Assembly (NCBI RefSeq): GCF_030285625.1
Contig: NZ_CP127294.1
Coordinates: 4,312,501 to 4,376,500 of the forward strand
Length of the DNA: 64,000 nucleotides
From: Amycolatopsis sp. 2-15
GTDB lineage: Bacteria; Actinomycetota; Actinomycetes; Mycobacteriales; Pseudonocardiaceae
Direction of reading: 5' to 3'
Shown: piece by piece, positions 11,722-20,272 of the stretch
Numbering within the stretch: the stretch's first letter is position 1
Layout: each line of letters opens with the position of its first letter
Notes under the pieces: generated by a model
What the model saw: only the letters and a program-made list of their open reading frames with translations
Databases searched by the model: none
Told to the model about the DNA's origin: nothing
Program-made: the position numbers and the translations under genes

Positions 11722-12282
11722 TCAGTACCCCACGAGGTAGCGCTGCAGCGTCGGCCCGAGCCAGCGCACGGCCTCGTCCTCGGTCATCTCCGCGATCGGC
11801 GGTAGCCGCAGCACGAACCGGCACAGCGCCAGGCCCAGCACCTGCGACGAGATCAGCCCGGCGCGCACCGGCGCCTCGGCGGGATCCGGGCAGACCTTCG
11901 CGACCTGCGGTCCGAGCTGGTCGGCGAAGATCGAGCGCATGCGTTCGGCCGCCGTCTCGTTCGTGACGCCCGCGCGCAGGAGCGCGAACAGCGTCTCGTC
12001 ATTCGACCAGCGCGCCAGCACGTGCCGCGCGAGCAGCGTGCCGGCGTCTTCGAGCGGCAGCTGCGTGAAGTCGGGCAGGCGCAGGTCGAAGTGGGCCGCG
12101 GCCGCGAAGAGCTTTTCCTTGGAGCCGTAGTAGCGCATCACCATCGACGGGTCGATGGCCGCGTCGGCCGCGATGGCGCGGATCGTCGCGCGCTCGTACC
12201 CGTCCGCGGCGAAGCGTTCGCGGGCGGCGTCGAGGATGGCGGCGCGCGTCGCGTCGGAGCGCCGGGGTCGGGCCGAGGTCAT
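11722..12282 (-). CDS. TetR-family transcriptional regulator
   Basis: A 186-aa one-domain-plus-ligand-pocket repressor. The HTH is at about residues 10-55 with the recognition segment DPSMVMRYYGSKEKLF. The C-terminal part has the TetR_C pattern seen in monooxygenase regulators. The start ATG (MTSARPRRSDATR) is at 12282. The gene is divergent from the FAD monooxygenase at 12383, and the 100-nt gap contains three related inverted repeats, so it probably represses that gene and itself. Confidence 0.92.
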   Translation of the reverse strand: MTSARPRRSDATRAAILDAARERFAADGYERATIRAIAADAAIDPSMVMRYYGSKEKLFAAAAHFDLRLPDFTQLPLEDAGTLLARHVLARWSNDETLFALLRAGVTNETAAERMRSIFADQLGPQVAKVCPDPAEAPVRAGLISSQVLGLALCRFVLRLPPIAEMTEDEAVRWLGPTLQRYLVGY

Positions 12283-12296
12283 GCCAACAACTGTAG

Positions 12297-12370
12297 GCCA
12301 ACGGGTGTTGACAGGGCTGGCACCTGGGCGTCTACTGGATGCCAACAGGTGTTGGCAAACGGATGTTGAC
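12297..12370. promoter_or_regulatory. triple TetR operator (GCCAACA-GG-TGTTGGC type)
   Basis: The perfect 16-bp palindrome GCCAACAGGTGTTGGC lies at 12341-12356. Imperfect copies lie at 12297-12312 (GCCAACGGGTGTTGAC) and 12355-12370 (GCAAACGGATGTTGAC, overlapping the first by 2 nt). They fill the divergent gap between the TetR gene and the monooxygenase, the classic position for TetR operators. Confidence 0.82.
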
Positions 12371-12382
12371 TTGGGGGTCGAC

Positions 12383-13752
12383 ATGGAATCGGAAGTGCTG
12401 GTCGTCGGAGCCGGACCCGTCGGGCTGCTGCTCGCGGGGGATCTCGCCGAAGCCGGCGTGGCCGTGACGGTGCTCGAACGGCGGACCACGGGATCGAACC
12501 TGACCAGGGCGTTCGGGGTGCACGCCCGCACGTTGGAGCACCTCGACGTGCGCGGCGTCGCCGACGAGCTCATCGCCACCGGCGCGCGGCTGCGCGAGCT
12601 GCGGCTGTTCGACCGGGTCGAGATCGACCTCGCGAAGCTGCCCTCGCGCTACGGCTACCTGCTGATCACCCCGCAGACCCACACCGAGGAGATCCTGCGT
12701 TCGCGCGCCGAGCGGCTTGGCGCGAAGTTCGTGTGGGGCGCCGAGGTGCACACGCTCGCCCAGGACCACGACGGCGTCGACGTCACCACCGCCGACGGCC
12801 GGCGCGCTACCGCGCCCGCTACCTCGTCGGCACCGACGGGCTGCACAGCGTCGTGCGCCGGCAACTCGGCCTGCCCTTCCCCGGCCGTTCGGTACTGAAG
12901 TCGATCATGCTGGCCGACGTCCGGCTCGCCTCGCCACCCGAAGACCTCCTCATGGTCAACGGCGTCGGCGACGGCTTCGCGTTCGTCGCCCCCTTCGGCG
13001 ACGGCTACTACCGCGTGTTCGCCTGGGACCGGCGCTCCCAAATGCCGGACGACGCGCCGCTCTCACTCGACGAGGTCCGCGACGTCACCCGCCGCTCCCT
13101 CGGCACCGACCTCGGCATGCACGACGCCCGCTGGCTCTCCCGCTTCCACAGCGACGAGCGCCAGGCCCCCCACTACCGCTCCGGCCGCGTCTTCCTCGCC
13201 GGCGACGCCGCCCACGTCCACTCGCCCGCCGGCGGCCAGGGCATGAACACCGGCCTGCAGGACGCGGCCAACCTGAGCTGGAAACTCGCCGAGGTCCTGG
13301 CCGGCCGCCTGCCGGAAACCCTGCTCGACACGTACGAAGCCGAGCGCCACCCGGTCGGCCGCCTCGTCCTCCGCAGCAGCGGCGCGATCATCCGCCTGGC
13401 GATGATCAAGCCGCTCGCGCTCCGCGAAGCCCGCAACCGGCTCCTCGGCGCCGCCCTGTCCGCAGGCCCGCTCTCCCGCCGCGTCGCGGGCGTGATCTCG
13501 GGTGTCGGTATCCGGTACGCGCCTCCGGTGGGTGCTGGTCGTCTTGTCGGAGCCCGCGCTGAGGACCGCGCGCTTCCTGCGGGCCGGTTGTATGAGCAGT
13601 TGCGGGGTGGCCGGTTTGTCTACATCGGTGGCCGCCGGCCGGCCGGGTTGCCGGAGCGGGTGGTGTTCGCGCGGGGTGTCGGGGAGGTGTTGGTGCGGCC
13701 TGATGCGCATGTTGGCTGGGTGGGGGATCCGGTGGGGTACTTCGGTCGGTGA
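12383..13752 (+). pseudogene. FAD-dependent aromatic monooxygenase, one frameshift
   Basis: A flavoprotein hydroxylase of the PHBH/polyketide-oxygenase type, about 456 aa when read through one break. The N-terminus has the dinucleotide fold VLVVGAGPVGLLLAGDLA; the second FAD motif is GRVFLAGDAAHVHSPAGGQG, followed by the GMNTGLQDAANLSWKL stretch. Near 12812 the frame changes between TTADGRRA and RYRARYLVGTDG. Everything else is intact, so this may be a recent mutation or a sequencing error. The ATG at 12383 follows the operator array. Its last ~170 bp are repeated three times downstream. Confidence 0.85.
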
Positions 13753-14303
13753 GCTGGGCCTCCTGGGGGCCGGTTGTGCGCGCAGTTGCGCGGGAGCCAC
13801 TTCATTTGGGTCGATGACCGCCGCTTCCGAGGTTGCCGGAGCAAGGGGGGTGTTCGCGCCGGGGCGTCGCGACGTGCTGGTGCGGCCGGATGCGCTTGCT
13901 GGCTGGGTGGGGATCCGGTGGGGTGCCCTCGCCAGTGCGCTGCGCTTCGTGTGTGGCCGCGTGTGCGGGCAGTGCGCGGGAGTCACTTGCGTCGATGACC
14001 ACCGCTTCCGAGGTTGCCGGAGCGGGTGGTGTTCGCGCCGCGCCGTCGTGACGTGTTGGTGCGGCCGGATGCGCATGTTGGCTGGGTGGGGGATCCGGTG
14101 GGGTACTTCGGCGGGTGAGCCGGCTCCTGGGCGGCCGCTTGTGTGCGCAGTTGCGGGGGTGGCCGTTTCGTCTACGTCGGGTGACCACCGCCTCCCGAGC
14201 CGGCTGGACCACGTGGTGTTGGCGCGGGTGCCGGGAGGTGCTGGTCCGGCCCACCGCGTATGTCGGCGGGGCAGAGGGCCCGGCCCAGTACCTCGGCCGC
14301 TGA
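13582..14303 (+). repeat. four tandem copies of the monooxygenase 3' end
   Basis: The terminal segment of the monooxygenase gene (13582-13752) is followed by three degenerate copies beginning at 13768, 13955 and 14133. The spacings are 186, 187 and 178 bp. Each opens with a GGCCG-TTGTGxGxGCAG-like sequence and closes with a GTGCGGCC-GAT/CCGC-GTTGGC-type end. The third unit matches the gene over about 70 bases near its 3' end (14050-14118 against 13684-13752) with about four differences. The last unit still encodes the tail EVLVRPTAYVGG...YLGR followed by a stop at 14301-14303. The copies contain indels and are not a functional reading frame. Confidence 0.85.
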
Positions 14304-14358
14304 GCCCGGCCGAGCGGGGGTGGGCGTACCGCCATCGACGCCCATCCCGGGCGAGAGT

Positions 14359-15903
14359 TCACCCACCGACGGCCGCCGGGTGGCCGAGTATGCGGGCGCA
14401 CGCGTCGGAGAGGGGGATGTCGGACGACCAGTGCCACGCCACGATCGCGTCGGGGCGGAGGAGGAGGGCGCCGTCGGGTGAGAGGTCGACGGAGGCGAGC
14501 CAGGTGGGGTCGGGGACCGGGACCGTGCGGAGGCCGAGGAGGTGGGCTGTCGCGGTCCAGTGTGTCTCGCCGGGGGAGGTCAGGAGGGCGAAGTCCGGGC
14601 CGGCCAGGTCCACAGTGGACACCCTTGGCGAGACCCAGGCGTGGGGCACGCGGGTGCCGGGGCGGCCGCCGGGGGCGTAGTGGTCGGAGGGGGCAGGGCC
14701 GCGGGTGTCGGGGGCGAAGGCGCCTTCGTCGTACTGCACGCCGAAAAGGGCTGCGACCGGGTCGACGGGGACTTCGCCGCTGGTGACGGAGGCGATCATG
14801 GTGCCGAGGTGGCCGCTGACCCGGCTGGAGAACTCGGCCGTCGCGTAGCCCAGGGGGTGGCGTTCGGCGTGGTAGGTGTCGAGCAGCGCGGGTGACGCCG
14901 ACCCGGCGAGGACGGCCGCGAGCTTCCACGCCAGGTTGTGGACGTCGCCGATCGCGGCGTTCGCGCCGGCCGCGGCCAGAGGCGGCATGGCGTGCGCGGC
15001 GTCTCCGGCGAGGAAGACGCGGCCCTCGGCGTAGCGGTCGGCGACGTACATGCCCGACTCCCACGGCATCAGGCTCAGTACCTCCACGTCGAGGTCCGGC
15101 ACGCCGACGACGGTGCGCAGCAGGTCGCGCCAGCCGTCGTCGCCCAAGGTCGCGGAGCCGGCGAAGTCCGACGTGGAGAACAGCCAACGGTCGGTGCCGT
15201 TCACCGACACGAACGCGCCCGACGCCGCCGGATTCTCGATCTGGCACAGGTTGAACTTCTTGTCCCGCACCAGGTCCGTGAGATCGGCGCGGAACGCGAT
15301 ATCCAGGTTGTCCGCGAGGCGGCCGTAGCCGCTGCGCGGAATCCCCAGCGCTTCGCGGACCGGGCTGCGCGCCCCGTCGGCCGCGATCAGGTAATCGGCC
15401 GCCACTTCCGAGACCTCGCCCCCGGCGGAACGCAGCGCCACGGTGATTCCCGAGGGCGACTGCGTGAACGACACCAGTTCCGTCGAGAACCGCACCGAAA
15501 CGCCACGGTCCTCCGCGGCCCGCCGCAGCACCGGCTCCAACACGTCCTGCGGGCACAGCACGCTCGGCGCCGGGCTCTGGTCGTTCATCCGGCCGTACTG
15601 CGTGATGCCCGCCTGCATCGCCGGAGTGATCTCCGGCCACTTCGCCTCGGCCAGCGTCGGCCCCGTCAGCATCCCCGCGAACGACGCCAGCGGCGCACTC
15701 GCCTCCGCCACCGCGTCGCTCATGCCGAGCGCGCGGAACACCTCGTTGCTGCGATGGTTGAACCGCCGCGCCTTCGGCTGCGGTGACGTGCTCGCGTGCT
15801 TCTCCACCAGCACCGCCCGCACACCGTGGCTCTGCAGCAGCAACGCCGCCGTCAACCCGGCGACCCCACCGCCGCTGATCAGCACCTGCGTCCGTTCGTT
15901 CAT
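14359..15903 (-). CDS. FAD-dependent aromatic-ring monooxygenase
   Basis: A 514-aa flavin hydroxylase of the PHBH/MhpA/rifampicin-oxygenase-like group. Motifs are the N-terminal VLISGGGVAGLTAALLLQSHG, the DG motif YLIAADGARSPVREALG, and RVFLAGDAAHAMPP with the following GANAAIGDVHNLAWKL. A C-terminal thioredoxin-like region of about 110 aa completes it. ATG 15903 (MNERTQV) has GGTTGGGGG upstream and is preferred to the in-frame ATG four codons earlier. It is divergent from a TetR gene with two palindromic operators between, so inducible by an aromatic substrate is likely; the substrate is unknown. Confidence 0.9.
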   Translation of the reverse strand: MNERTQVLISGGGVAGLTAALLLQSHGVRAVLVEKHASTSPQPKARRFNHRSNEVFRALGMSDAVAEASAPLASFAGMLTGPTLAEAKWPEITPAMQAGITQYGRMNDQSPAPSVLCPQDVLEPVLRRAAEDRGVSVRFSTELVSFTQSPSGITVALRSAGGEVSEVAADYLIAADGARSPVREALGIPRSGYGRLADNLDIAFRADLTDLVRDKKFNLCQIENPAASGAFVSVNGTDRWLFSTSDFAGSATLGDDGWRDLLRTVVGVPDLDVEVLSLMPWESGMYVADRYAEGRVFLAGDAAHAMPPLAAAGANAAIGDVHNLAWKLAAVLAGSASPALLDTYHAERHPLGYATAEFSSRVSGHLGTMIASVTSGEVPVDPVAALFGVQYDEGAFAPDTRGPAPSDHYAPGGRPGTRVPHAWVSPRVSTVDLAGPDFALLTSPGETHWTATAHLLGLRTVPVPDPTWLASVDLSPDGALLLRPDAIVAWHWSSDIPLSDACARILGHPAAVGG

Positions 15904-15932
15904 GACAACCCCCAACCAGACCGACCTCGGAT

Positions 15933-15964
15933 GTGTACGTCGTACACTCTATGTACCTTGTACA
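15933..15964. promoter_or_regulatory. tandem TetR operators (GTGTACG-T-CGTACAC and TGTAC-CTT-GTACA)
   Basis: A perfect 15-bp palindrome at 15933-15947 is followed by a 13-bp palindrome at 15952-15964. Their centres are about 18 bp apart. They share the GTAC core and lie between the divergent monooxygenase and TetR starts, overlapping the likely promoters of both. Confidence 0.82.
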
Positions 15965-16000
15965 CGTCGAGTAGGATCGACGCAACCGACAGGAGGTCGC

Positions 16001-16744
16001 TTGAGCGCTCAGGGAACCCCGACCCCGCCGATCTGGCTGCTGCCCGAACCGCCCGAACGGCGGTGGGGCCTCGGCCGCGCGGAGATCGTGAAGACCGCGA
16101 TCGCGATCGCCGACTCCGGCGGCTCCGACGCGCTCACCATGCGCGCCGTCGCGAAGGAGCTGGGCTCGTCCACGCCCATGTCGCTCTACCGCTACGTGCA
16201 CAACAAGGACGGCCTCGTCGACCTCATGCTCGACGCGGCGAACGCCGAGGTCACCACGCCCGAGCAGCCGGGTGAGGACTGGCGTGCCGATCTCACCCGG
16301 GTCTCGCACGACTCGTGGACGATGATGAAACGCCACCCCTGGTTCGCCGAGCTCGTGCACCAGCGCCCGCCCGCCGGGCCGAACGCGAGCCGTCGCCAGG
16401 AGTTCGTGCTGAGCACCTTCGTCGGCCTGGGCCAGGGCCTCTCGGCCGCGGTTTCCTATCACCGGCTGCTCGACGGTTACGTCGTCGGCCAGGCCCTGCA
16501 GCGGATCGAAGAGAAGAAGATGTGGCAGCGGCAGGGCTTCCGCGGGCTCGACGACGTCCAGGAGCTCGCCGGCGCCTGGTTCGTCGACGTCGGCAGCGAC
16601 GCGGCGCCGCGTTTCCCGCTGCTCGAACGCGTGGTCAAGGACTTCCTCAACGCCGACCCCCACGCCCCGGCCACCCCCGCCGAGGACGTTCAGTTCACGC
16701 TCGGGCTCGACTGCCTGCTCGACGGCATCTCCACCCGGCTCTGA
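16001..16744 (+). CDS. TetR-family regulator with TetR_C-type ligand domain
   Basis: A 247-aa regulator. The HTH lies around residues 35-75 (ALTMRAVAKELGSSTPMSLYRYVHNKDGL), and the C-terminal domain, with HPWFAEL and the Gly/Leu-rich dimer helices, resembles the class-A-like TetR_C domain. The start is a TTG with AGGAGG 4 nt upstream at 15991-15996; the upstream frame is a shadow of the monooxygenase. It is divergent from the FAD monooxygenase, which it probably controls through the two adjacent palindromes. Confidence 0.92.
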   Translation: MSAQGTPTPPIWLLPEPPERRWGLGRAEIVKTAIAIADSGGSDALTMRAVAKELGSSTPMSLYRYVHNKDGLVDLMLDAANAEVTTPEQPGEDWRADLTRVSHDSWTMMKRHPWFAELVHQRPPAGPNASRRQEFVLSTFVGLGQGLSAAVSYHRLLDGYVVGQALQRIEEKKMWQRQGFRGLDDVQELAGAWFVDVGSDAAPRFPLLERVVKDFLNADPHAPATPAEDVQFTLGLDCLLDGISTRL

Positions 16745-16922
16745 CGCTCGCGTCCCTTCAACGCCCGGCCCACCACCACGCAGACCACTGTGGACAGTCC
16801 CGATCTCAACGCCGCGTGCGCACTCGCCGTCAGGACCGGCGAACCTACCGCCGAGCGCTTCCGCACCCGCTCGCGTCCGCTAGGTTGGGGCCGGTCAGGA
16901 TCCGGCCCCTGGGGAGGACGAC

Positions 16923-17306
16923 ATGAAGTTCCTGCTGACGATGCACATGAACCCCGAAGTCTGGGATGGGCTCTCGGAGGAGACCAAGGACGCGGTCATG
17001 ACCGGGCACGGGGACTTCATCGCGAAGATCCGCGCGTCGGGGGAGATGATCAACACCCAGGCGCTCGGCGCGCCCGCGGACAGCGCCGTGGTGCACGTGC
17101 GCAGCGGGGTGCCGGTCGTGACCGACGGGCCGTTCACCGAGTCGAAGGAGTTCCTCGCGGGCTTCTACTTCGTGGAGTGCGAGAACCGGGAACGCGCGCT
17201 CGAGGTCGCCGCGATGATCCCCGACGCCGGCATCGAGGGCCTCGGCATCGAGGTCCGCCCGGTCGCGTTCTTCGCCGGCGCCGAGGGCGAGCCCGAGCCC
17301 GGCTGA
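16923..17306 (+). CDS. YciI/DGPF-domain protein
   Basis: A 127-aa dimeric alpha-beta barrel protein. It carries the DGPF motif (VVTDGPFTESKEFLAGFY) that names the family. Such proteins are standard genomic partners of ECF42 sigma factors, and the next gene is exactly such a sigma factor, overlapping by one base (TGATG). Biochemical function is unsettled. The ATG is preceded by GGGGAGGACG. Confidence 0.92.
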   Translation: MKFLLTMHMNPEVWDGLSEETKDAVMTGHGDFIAKIRASGEMINTQALGAPADSAVVHVRSGVPVVTDGPFTESKEFLAGFYFVECENRERALEVAAMIPDAGIEGLGIEVRPVAFFAGAEGEPEPG

Positions 17307-18535
17307 TGGACGTCGAACTGCTCCGGCCGCTCGTACCGCAGGTACTCGGGGCGCTGGTGCGCCGGTACGGCCAGTTCGAGGCCTGCGAGGATGCCGTGCA
17401 GGAGGCGCTGCTCGCGGCCGTCGAGCAGTGGGCCGACGGGGACGTGCCGGACAACCCGCGCGCGTGGCTGCTCACCGTCGCGACCCGGCGGCTCACCGAC
17501 CTCTGGCGCAGCGAGAGCGCTCGGCGCCGGCGCGAAGAGAACGTGGCCGGGCAAGAGGTCACGCAGGTGGTGCCGGGGCCGGGCGAGGACCGCGGGCCGG
17601 AGCACGACGACACGTTGACGCTGCTGTTCCTCTGCTGCCACCCGGCGGTGACGCCGAGCTCGCAGGTCGCGCTGACGTTGCGCGCGGTGGGCGGCCTGAC
17701 CACGGCGGAGATCGCGACCGCGTTCCTGGTGCCCGAGGCCACGATGACGCGGCGGATCACGCGCGCGAAGGAGAGCATCGCGGCCGCGGGGTCGACGTTC
17801 GCCGAGCCCTCGGCCGAGGACTGGCCTGATCGGCTGCAGGTCGTGCTCCATGTGCTCTACCTGATCTTCAACGAGGGCTACACCGCGTCTTCGGGCGAGG
17901 AACTGCACCGCGTGGAGCTCACCGCGGAAGCGATCCGGCTGACACGCGCCGTGCGCACGCTCCTGCCCGACGACGGTGAGGTCGCGGGCCTGCTCGCGCT
18001 GATGCTGCTCGCCGACGCCCGCCGCCCCGCGCGGACGCACGAGGGCGCGCTGCTGCCGCTGGCCGACCAGGACCGTCGCTTGTGGACGGTGCCGCTGATC
18101 GTCGAAGGCGTGGAGCTGGTGAGCCGCACGCTCGGGCGCGGACCCGTGGGTCCGTACCAGGTGCAGGCCGCGATCGCCGCGCTGCACGACCGCGCGGCGA
18201 GCACCGAGACCACGGACTGGCCGCAGATCGTCGAGCTCTACGACGTGCTGGCGGAGCTCGCGCCGAGCCCGGTCGTGACGCTCAACCGCGCGATCGCCGT
18301 CGCGATGGTCGACGGGCCGGCCGCCGCGCTGGCCCTGCTCGCCACCGTGGCGGACGACAGCCGGCTCAAGCAGGGCCACCGCCTCGACGCCGTGCGCGCC
18401 CACCTGCTGGAGCTCGCCGGCGATACCGCCGCGGCCCACGCGCACTACCTGCGCGCGGCCAAACGGACGTCGAGCCTGCCTGAGCGCCGCTACCTGCAAT
18501 CGCGAGCCGAAAAGTTTCTGCCGCTCCAGCGATGA
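17306..18535 (+). CDS. ECF42-type RNA polymerase sigma factor with C-terminal extension
   Basis: A 409-aa sigma-70 family protein. Region 2 is in ACEDAVQEALLAAVEQW, region 4 is in GGLTTAEIATAFLVPEATMTRRI, and the rest (from about residue 185, starting VLHVLYLIFNEGYTAS) is the helical TPR-like extension characteristic of the group. ECF42 factors are linked to DGPF proteins rather than to anti-sigma factors, and the start overlaps the stop of the DGPF gene, so the two are translated together. The controlled genes are unknown; members act in stress or antibiotic responses. Confidence 0.94.
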   Translation: MDVELLRPLVPQVLGALVRRYGQFEACEDAVQEALLAAVEQWADGDVPDNPRAWLLTVATRRLTDLWRSESARRRREENVAGQEVTQVVPGPGEDRGPEHDDTLTLLFLCCHPAVTPSSQVALTLRAVGGLTTAEIATAFLVPEATMTRRITRAKESIAAAGSTFAEPSAEDWPDRLQVVLHVLYLIFNEGYTASSGEELHRVELTAEAIRLTRAVRTLLPDDGEVAGLLALMLLADARRPARTHEGALLPLADQDRRLWTVPLIVEGVELVSRTLGRGPVGPYQVQAAIAALHDRAASTETTDWPQIVELYDVLAELAPSPVVTLNRAIAVAMVDGPAAALALLATVADDSRLKQGHRLDAVRAHLLELAGDTAAAHAHYLRAAKRTSSLPERRYLQSRAEKFLPLQR

Positions 18536-18594
18536 GTTCCGGGCGGCCCGCCGGTATGTCCCCGCGAAACCACTTCACGGAAGGGACCGCCACG

Positions 18595-18984
18595 ATGACT
18601 ACCACCGCCACCCCCGCCGAGATCCGCGACCTGCTGACCGGCCTCTACGCCGCCTGGGCCGAGAACGACGCCGCGGCCTTCGCCGCGCGGTACACCGAAG
18701 ACGCGACCGTGGTGATGCCCGGCGTCTTCCACCAGGGCCGCGCCGCCGTGCGCGAGTACATGGGCGCTGCGTTCGCCGGCCCGCTCAAGGGTTCGCGCGG
18801 CGTCGACGAGCCGCAGGACGTGCGTGTCGACGGCGACACCGCGATCGTCGTCAGCCGCGCCGGGATCCTGTTCGCCGGCGCGGACTCGCTGCCGGCCGAA
18901 CGCGAGCGCATCGCCACCTGGGTCCTGACCCGGGCCGCCGGCTCGTGGTCGGTCGCCGCCTACAGCAACGCCCCGGCGCACTGA
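18595..18984 (+). CDS. SnoaL-like / SgcJ family protein
   Basis: A 129-aa NTF2-fold protein with the typical N-terminal helix (LLTGLYAAWAENDAAAFAARY), the TEDATVVMPG strand and GRAAVREYM. Such domains bind small hydrophobic ligands; no catalytic set is evident. ATG 18595 is preceded by GAAGGGA; an ATG 63 nt upstream is also in frame but begins inside the sigma-gene end. It sits between two ECF sigma genes and ends one base before the next start. Confidence 0.85.
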   Translation: MTTTATPAEIRDLLTGLYAAWAENDAAAFAARYTEDATVVMPGVFHQGRAAVREYMGAAFAGPLKGSRGVDEPQDVRVDGDTAIVVSRAGILFAGADSLPAERERIATWVLTRAAGSWSVAAYSNAPAH

Positions 18985-18985
18985 C

Positions 18986-19903
18986 GTGCCCGACTTCGCG
19001 GCGAGCACCGGTCCGCACCGGGCCGAGCTGGTGGTGCACTGCTACCGCCTGCTCGGCTCGGTGCACGAGGCCGAGGACCTCGTGCAGGAGACGATGCTGC
19101 GCGCCTGGCGCGCGTGGGAACGCTACGACAGCACGCGCGCCTCGATCCGGACCTGGCTCTACCGCATAGCGACCAACGCGTGCCTCACCGCGCTCGAAGG
19201 TCGCGCCCGGCGTCCGTTGCCGACGGGCCTCGGCGGCCCGAGCGAAGATCCGCTGCAGCGGCTCGTGCCGGCGTTCGACGTGCCGTGGCTGCAGCCGCTG
19301 CCCGACGACCCGGCCGCCGTCACCGCCGCGCGCTCGGGCGTGCGGCTCGCCTTCGTCGCGGCGATGCAGCTGCTGCCGCCGCGGCAACGCGCTGTGCTCG
19401 TGCTGCGCGACGTGCTCGACTTCAGCGCCGCTGAGGTGGCCGATCTGCTCGGTACCACCACGGCCTCGGTGAACAGCGCTTTGCAACGCGCGCGAAGCGG
19501 CGTCGCCGGCGTGTCGGCCGACGAGCTCACCGAATCGGGCGAAGAGGTCATCGACGACTACGTCCGTGCGTTCGAGGAGGCGGACGTCGACGCGTTGGTG
19601 GCCCTGCTGACCGACGAGGTCGTGCTGGAGATGCCGCCCGTCCCGCTCTGGTACCGCGGCCGCGACGACTACGCCCGCTTCATGGCCCGCGTGTTCGAGA
19701 TGCGCGGCACGCGCTGGCAGCTGCAGCGCACGCACGCCAACGGCCAGCCCGCCTTCGCCGCCTACTGCTGGGACGGCTCGGACTTCCACCTGCACACGCT
19801 GCAGGTGTTCTCGATCGCCGACGGCCGGGTGGCGCACACCGTCGTGTTCCAGGACCCCGCGGTGTTCGAGGTGTTCGGCCTGGCGCCGGTGCTCACGCGC
19901 TGA
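18986..19903 (+). CDS. ECF sigma factor with SnoaL-like C-terminal domain (SigX5/ECF56-like)
   Basis: A 305-aa sigma-70 family protein. Region 2 is SVHEAEDLVQETMLRAWRAW, region 4 is LDFSAAEVADLLGTTTASVNSALQ, and the segment from about residue 185 to the end is a SnoaL-like domain (YVRAFEEADVDALVALLTDE). In related ECF factors this C-terminal domain takes the place of an anti-sigma factor. The start is a GTG directly after the stop of the preceding SnoaL-like gene, suggesting coupling. Confidence 0.92.
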   Translation: MPDFAASTGPHRAELVVHCYRLLGSVHEAEDLVQETMLRAWRAWERYDSTRASIRTWLYRIATNACLTALEGRARRPLPTGLGGPSEDPLQRLVPAFDVPWLQPLPDDPAAVTAARSGVRLAFVAAMQLLPPRQRAVLVLRDVLDFSAAEVADLLGTTTASVNSALQRARSGVAGVSADELTESGEEVIDDYVRAFEEADVDALVALLTDEVVLEMPPVPLWYRGRDDYARFMARVFEMRGTRWQLQRTHANGQPAFAAYCWDGSDFHLHTLQVFSIADGRVAHTVVFQDPAVFEVFGLAPVLTR

Positions 19904-19906
19904 GGG

Positions 19907-20239
19907 TCAGCCGCCGAGCAGCGGCCGGACCTCGACGCCGCCGTCGAGCACCGGGACGAACCCGCCGATCTCCACGGCGTGGTCGAGGTCGCGCGCGTCG
20001 ACGATGAAGAAGCCGGCCATGGCTTCCGGGCTCACCGCGAAGGCGCCGGGGGCGACCGCTGCGCCGCGAAGCGACCGCGTCTTGGCCGAGGGCTGGGTGG
20101 CGTACCCGGCGATGAGCGTGCCGCCGGAAGCGGTGATGCGGTCCTCGACGCGGGCGTGCTCTTCGAGCAGCTCGGGCGGGAGATCCGCGACGCCGCCGGG
20201 CGTCTCGCGCTCGTAGATCAGGATCGCGTAGTGCGGCAT
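19907..20239 (-). CDS. YciI-like protein
   Basis: A 110-aa YCII-family protein (MPHYAILIYERE start, GAFAVSPEAMAGFFIVDARD strand pattern). Its relatives accompany ECF sigma factors; here it converges on the SnoaL-type sigma gene with a 3-nt gap, so the block holds two sigma factors and two YciI-type proteins. Function is unknown beyond the family association. Confidence 0.88.
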   Translation of the reverse strand: MPHYAILIYERETPGGVADLPPELLEEHARVEDRITASGGTLIAGYATQPSAKTRSLRGAAVAPGAFAVSPEAMAGFFIVDARDLDHAVEIGGFVPVLDGGVEVRPLLGG

Positions 20240-20272
20240 CCGCCTCTCCTTCGCTCGGCCGAATGGCCCAAG

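Noticed and set aside
13802..16663. A 953-aa minus-strand frame
   Set aside because: It is a shadow of the FAD monooxygenase, TetR gene and 3'-end repeats in another frame.
16787..16800. DnaA box (TGTGGACAG)
   Set aside because: One mismatch to the consensus and isolated.
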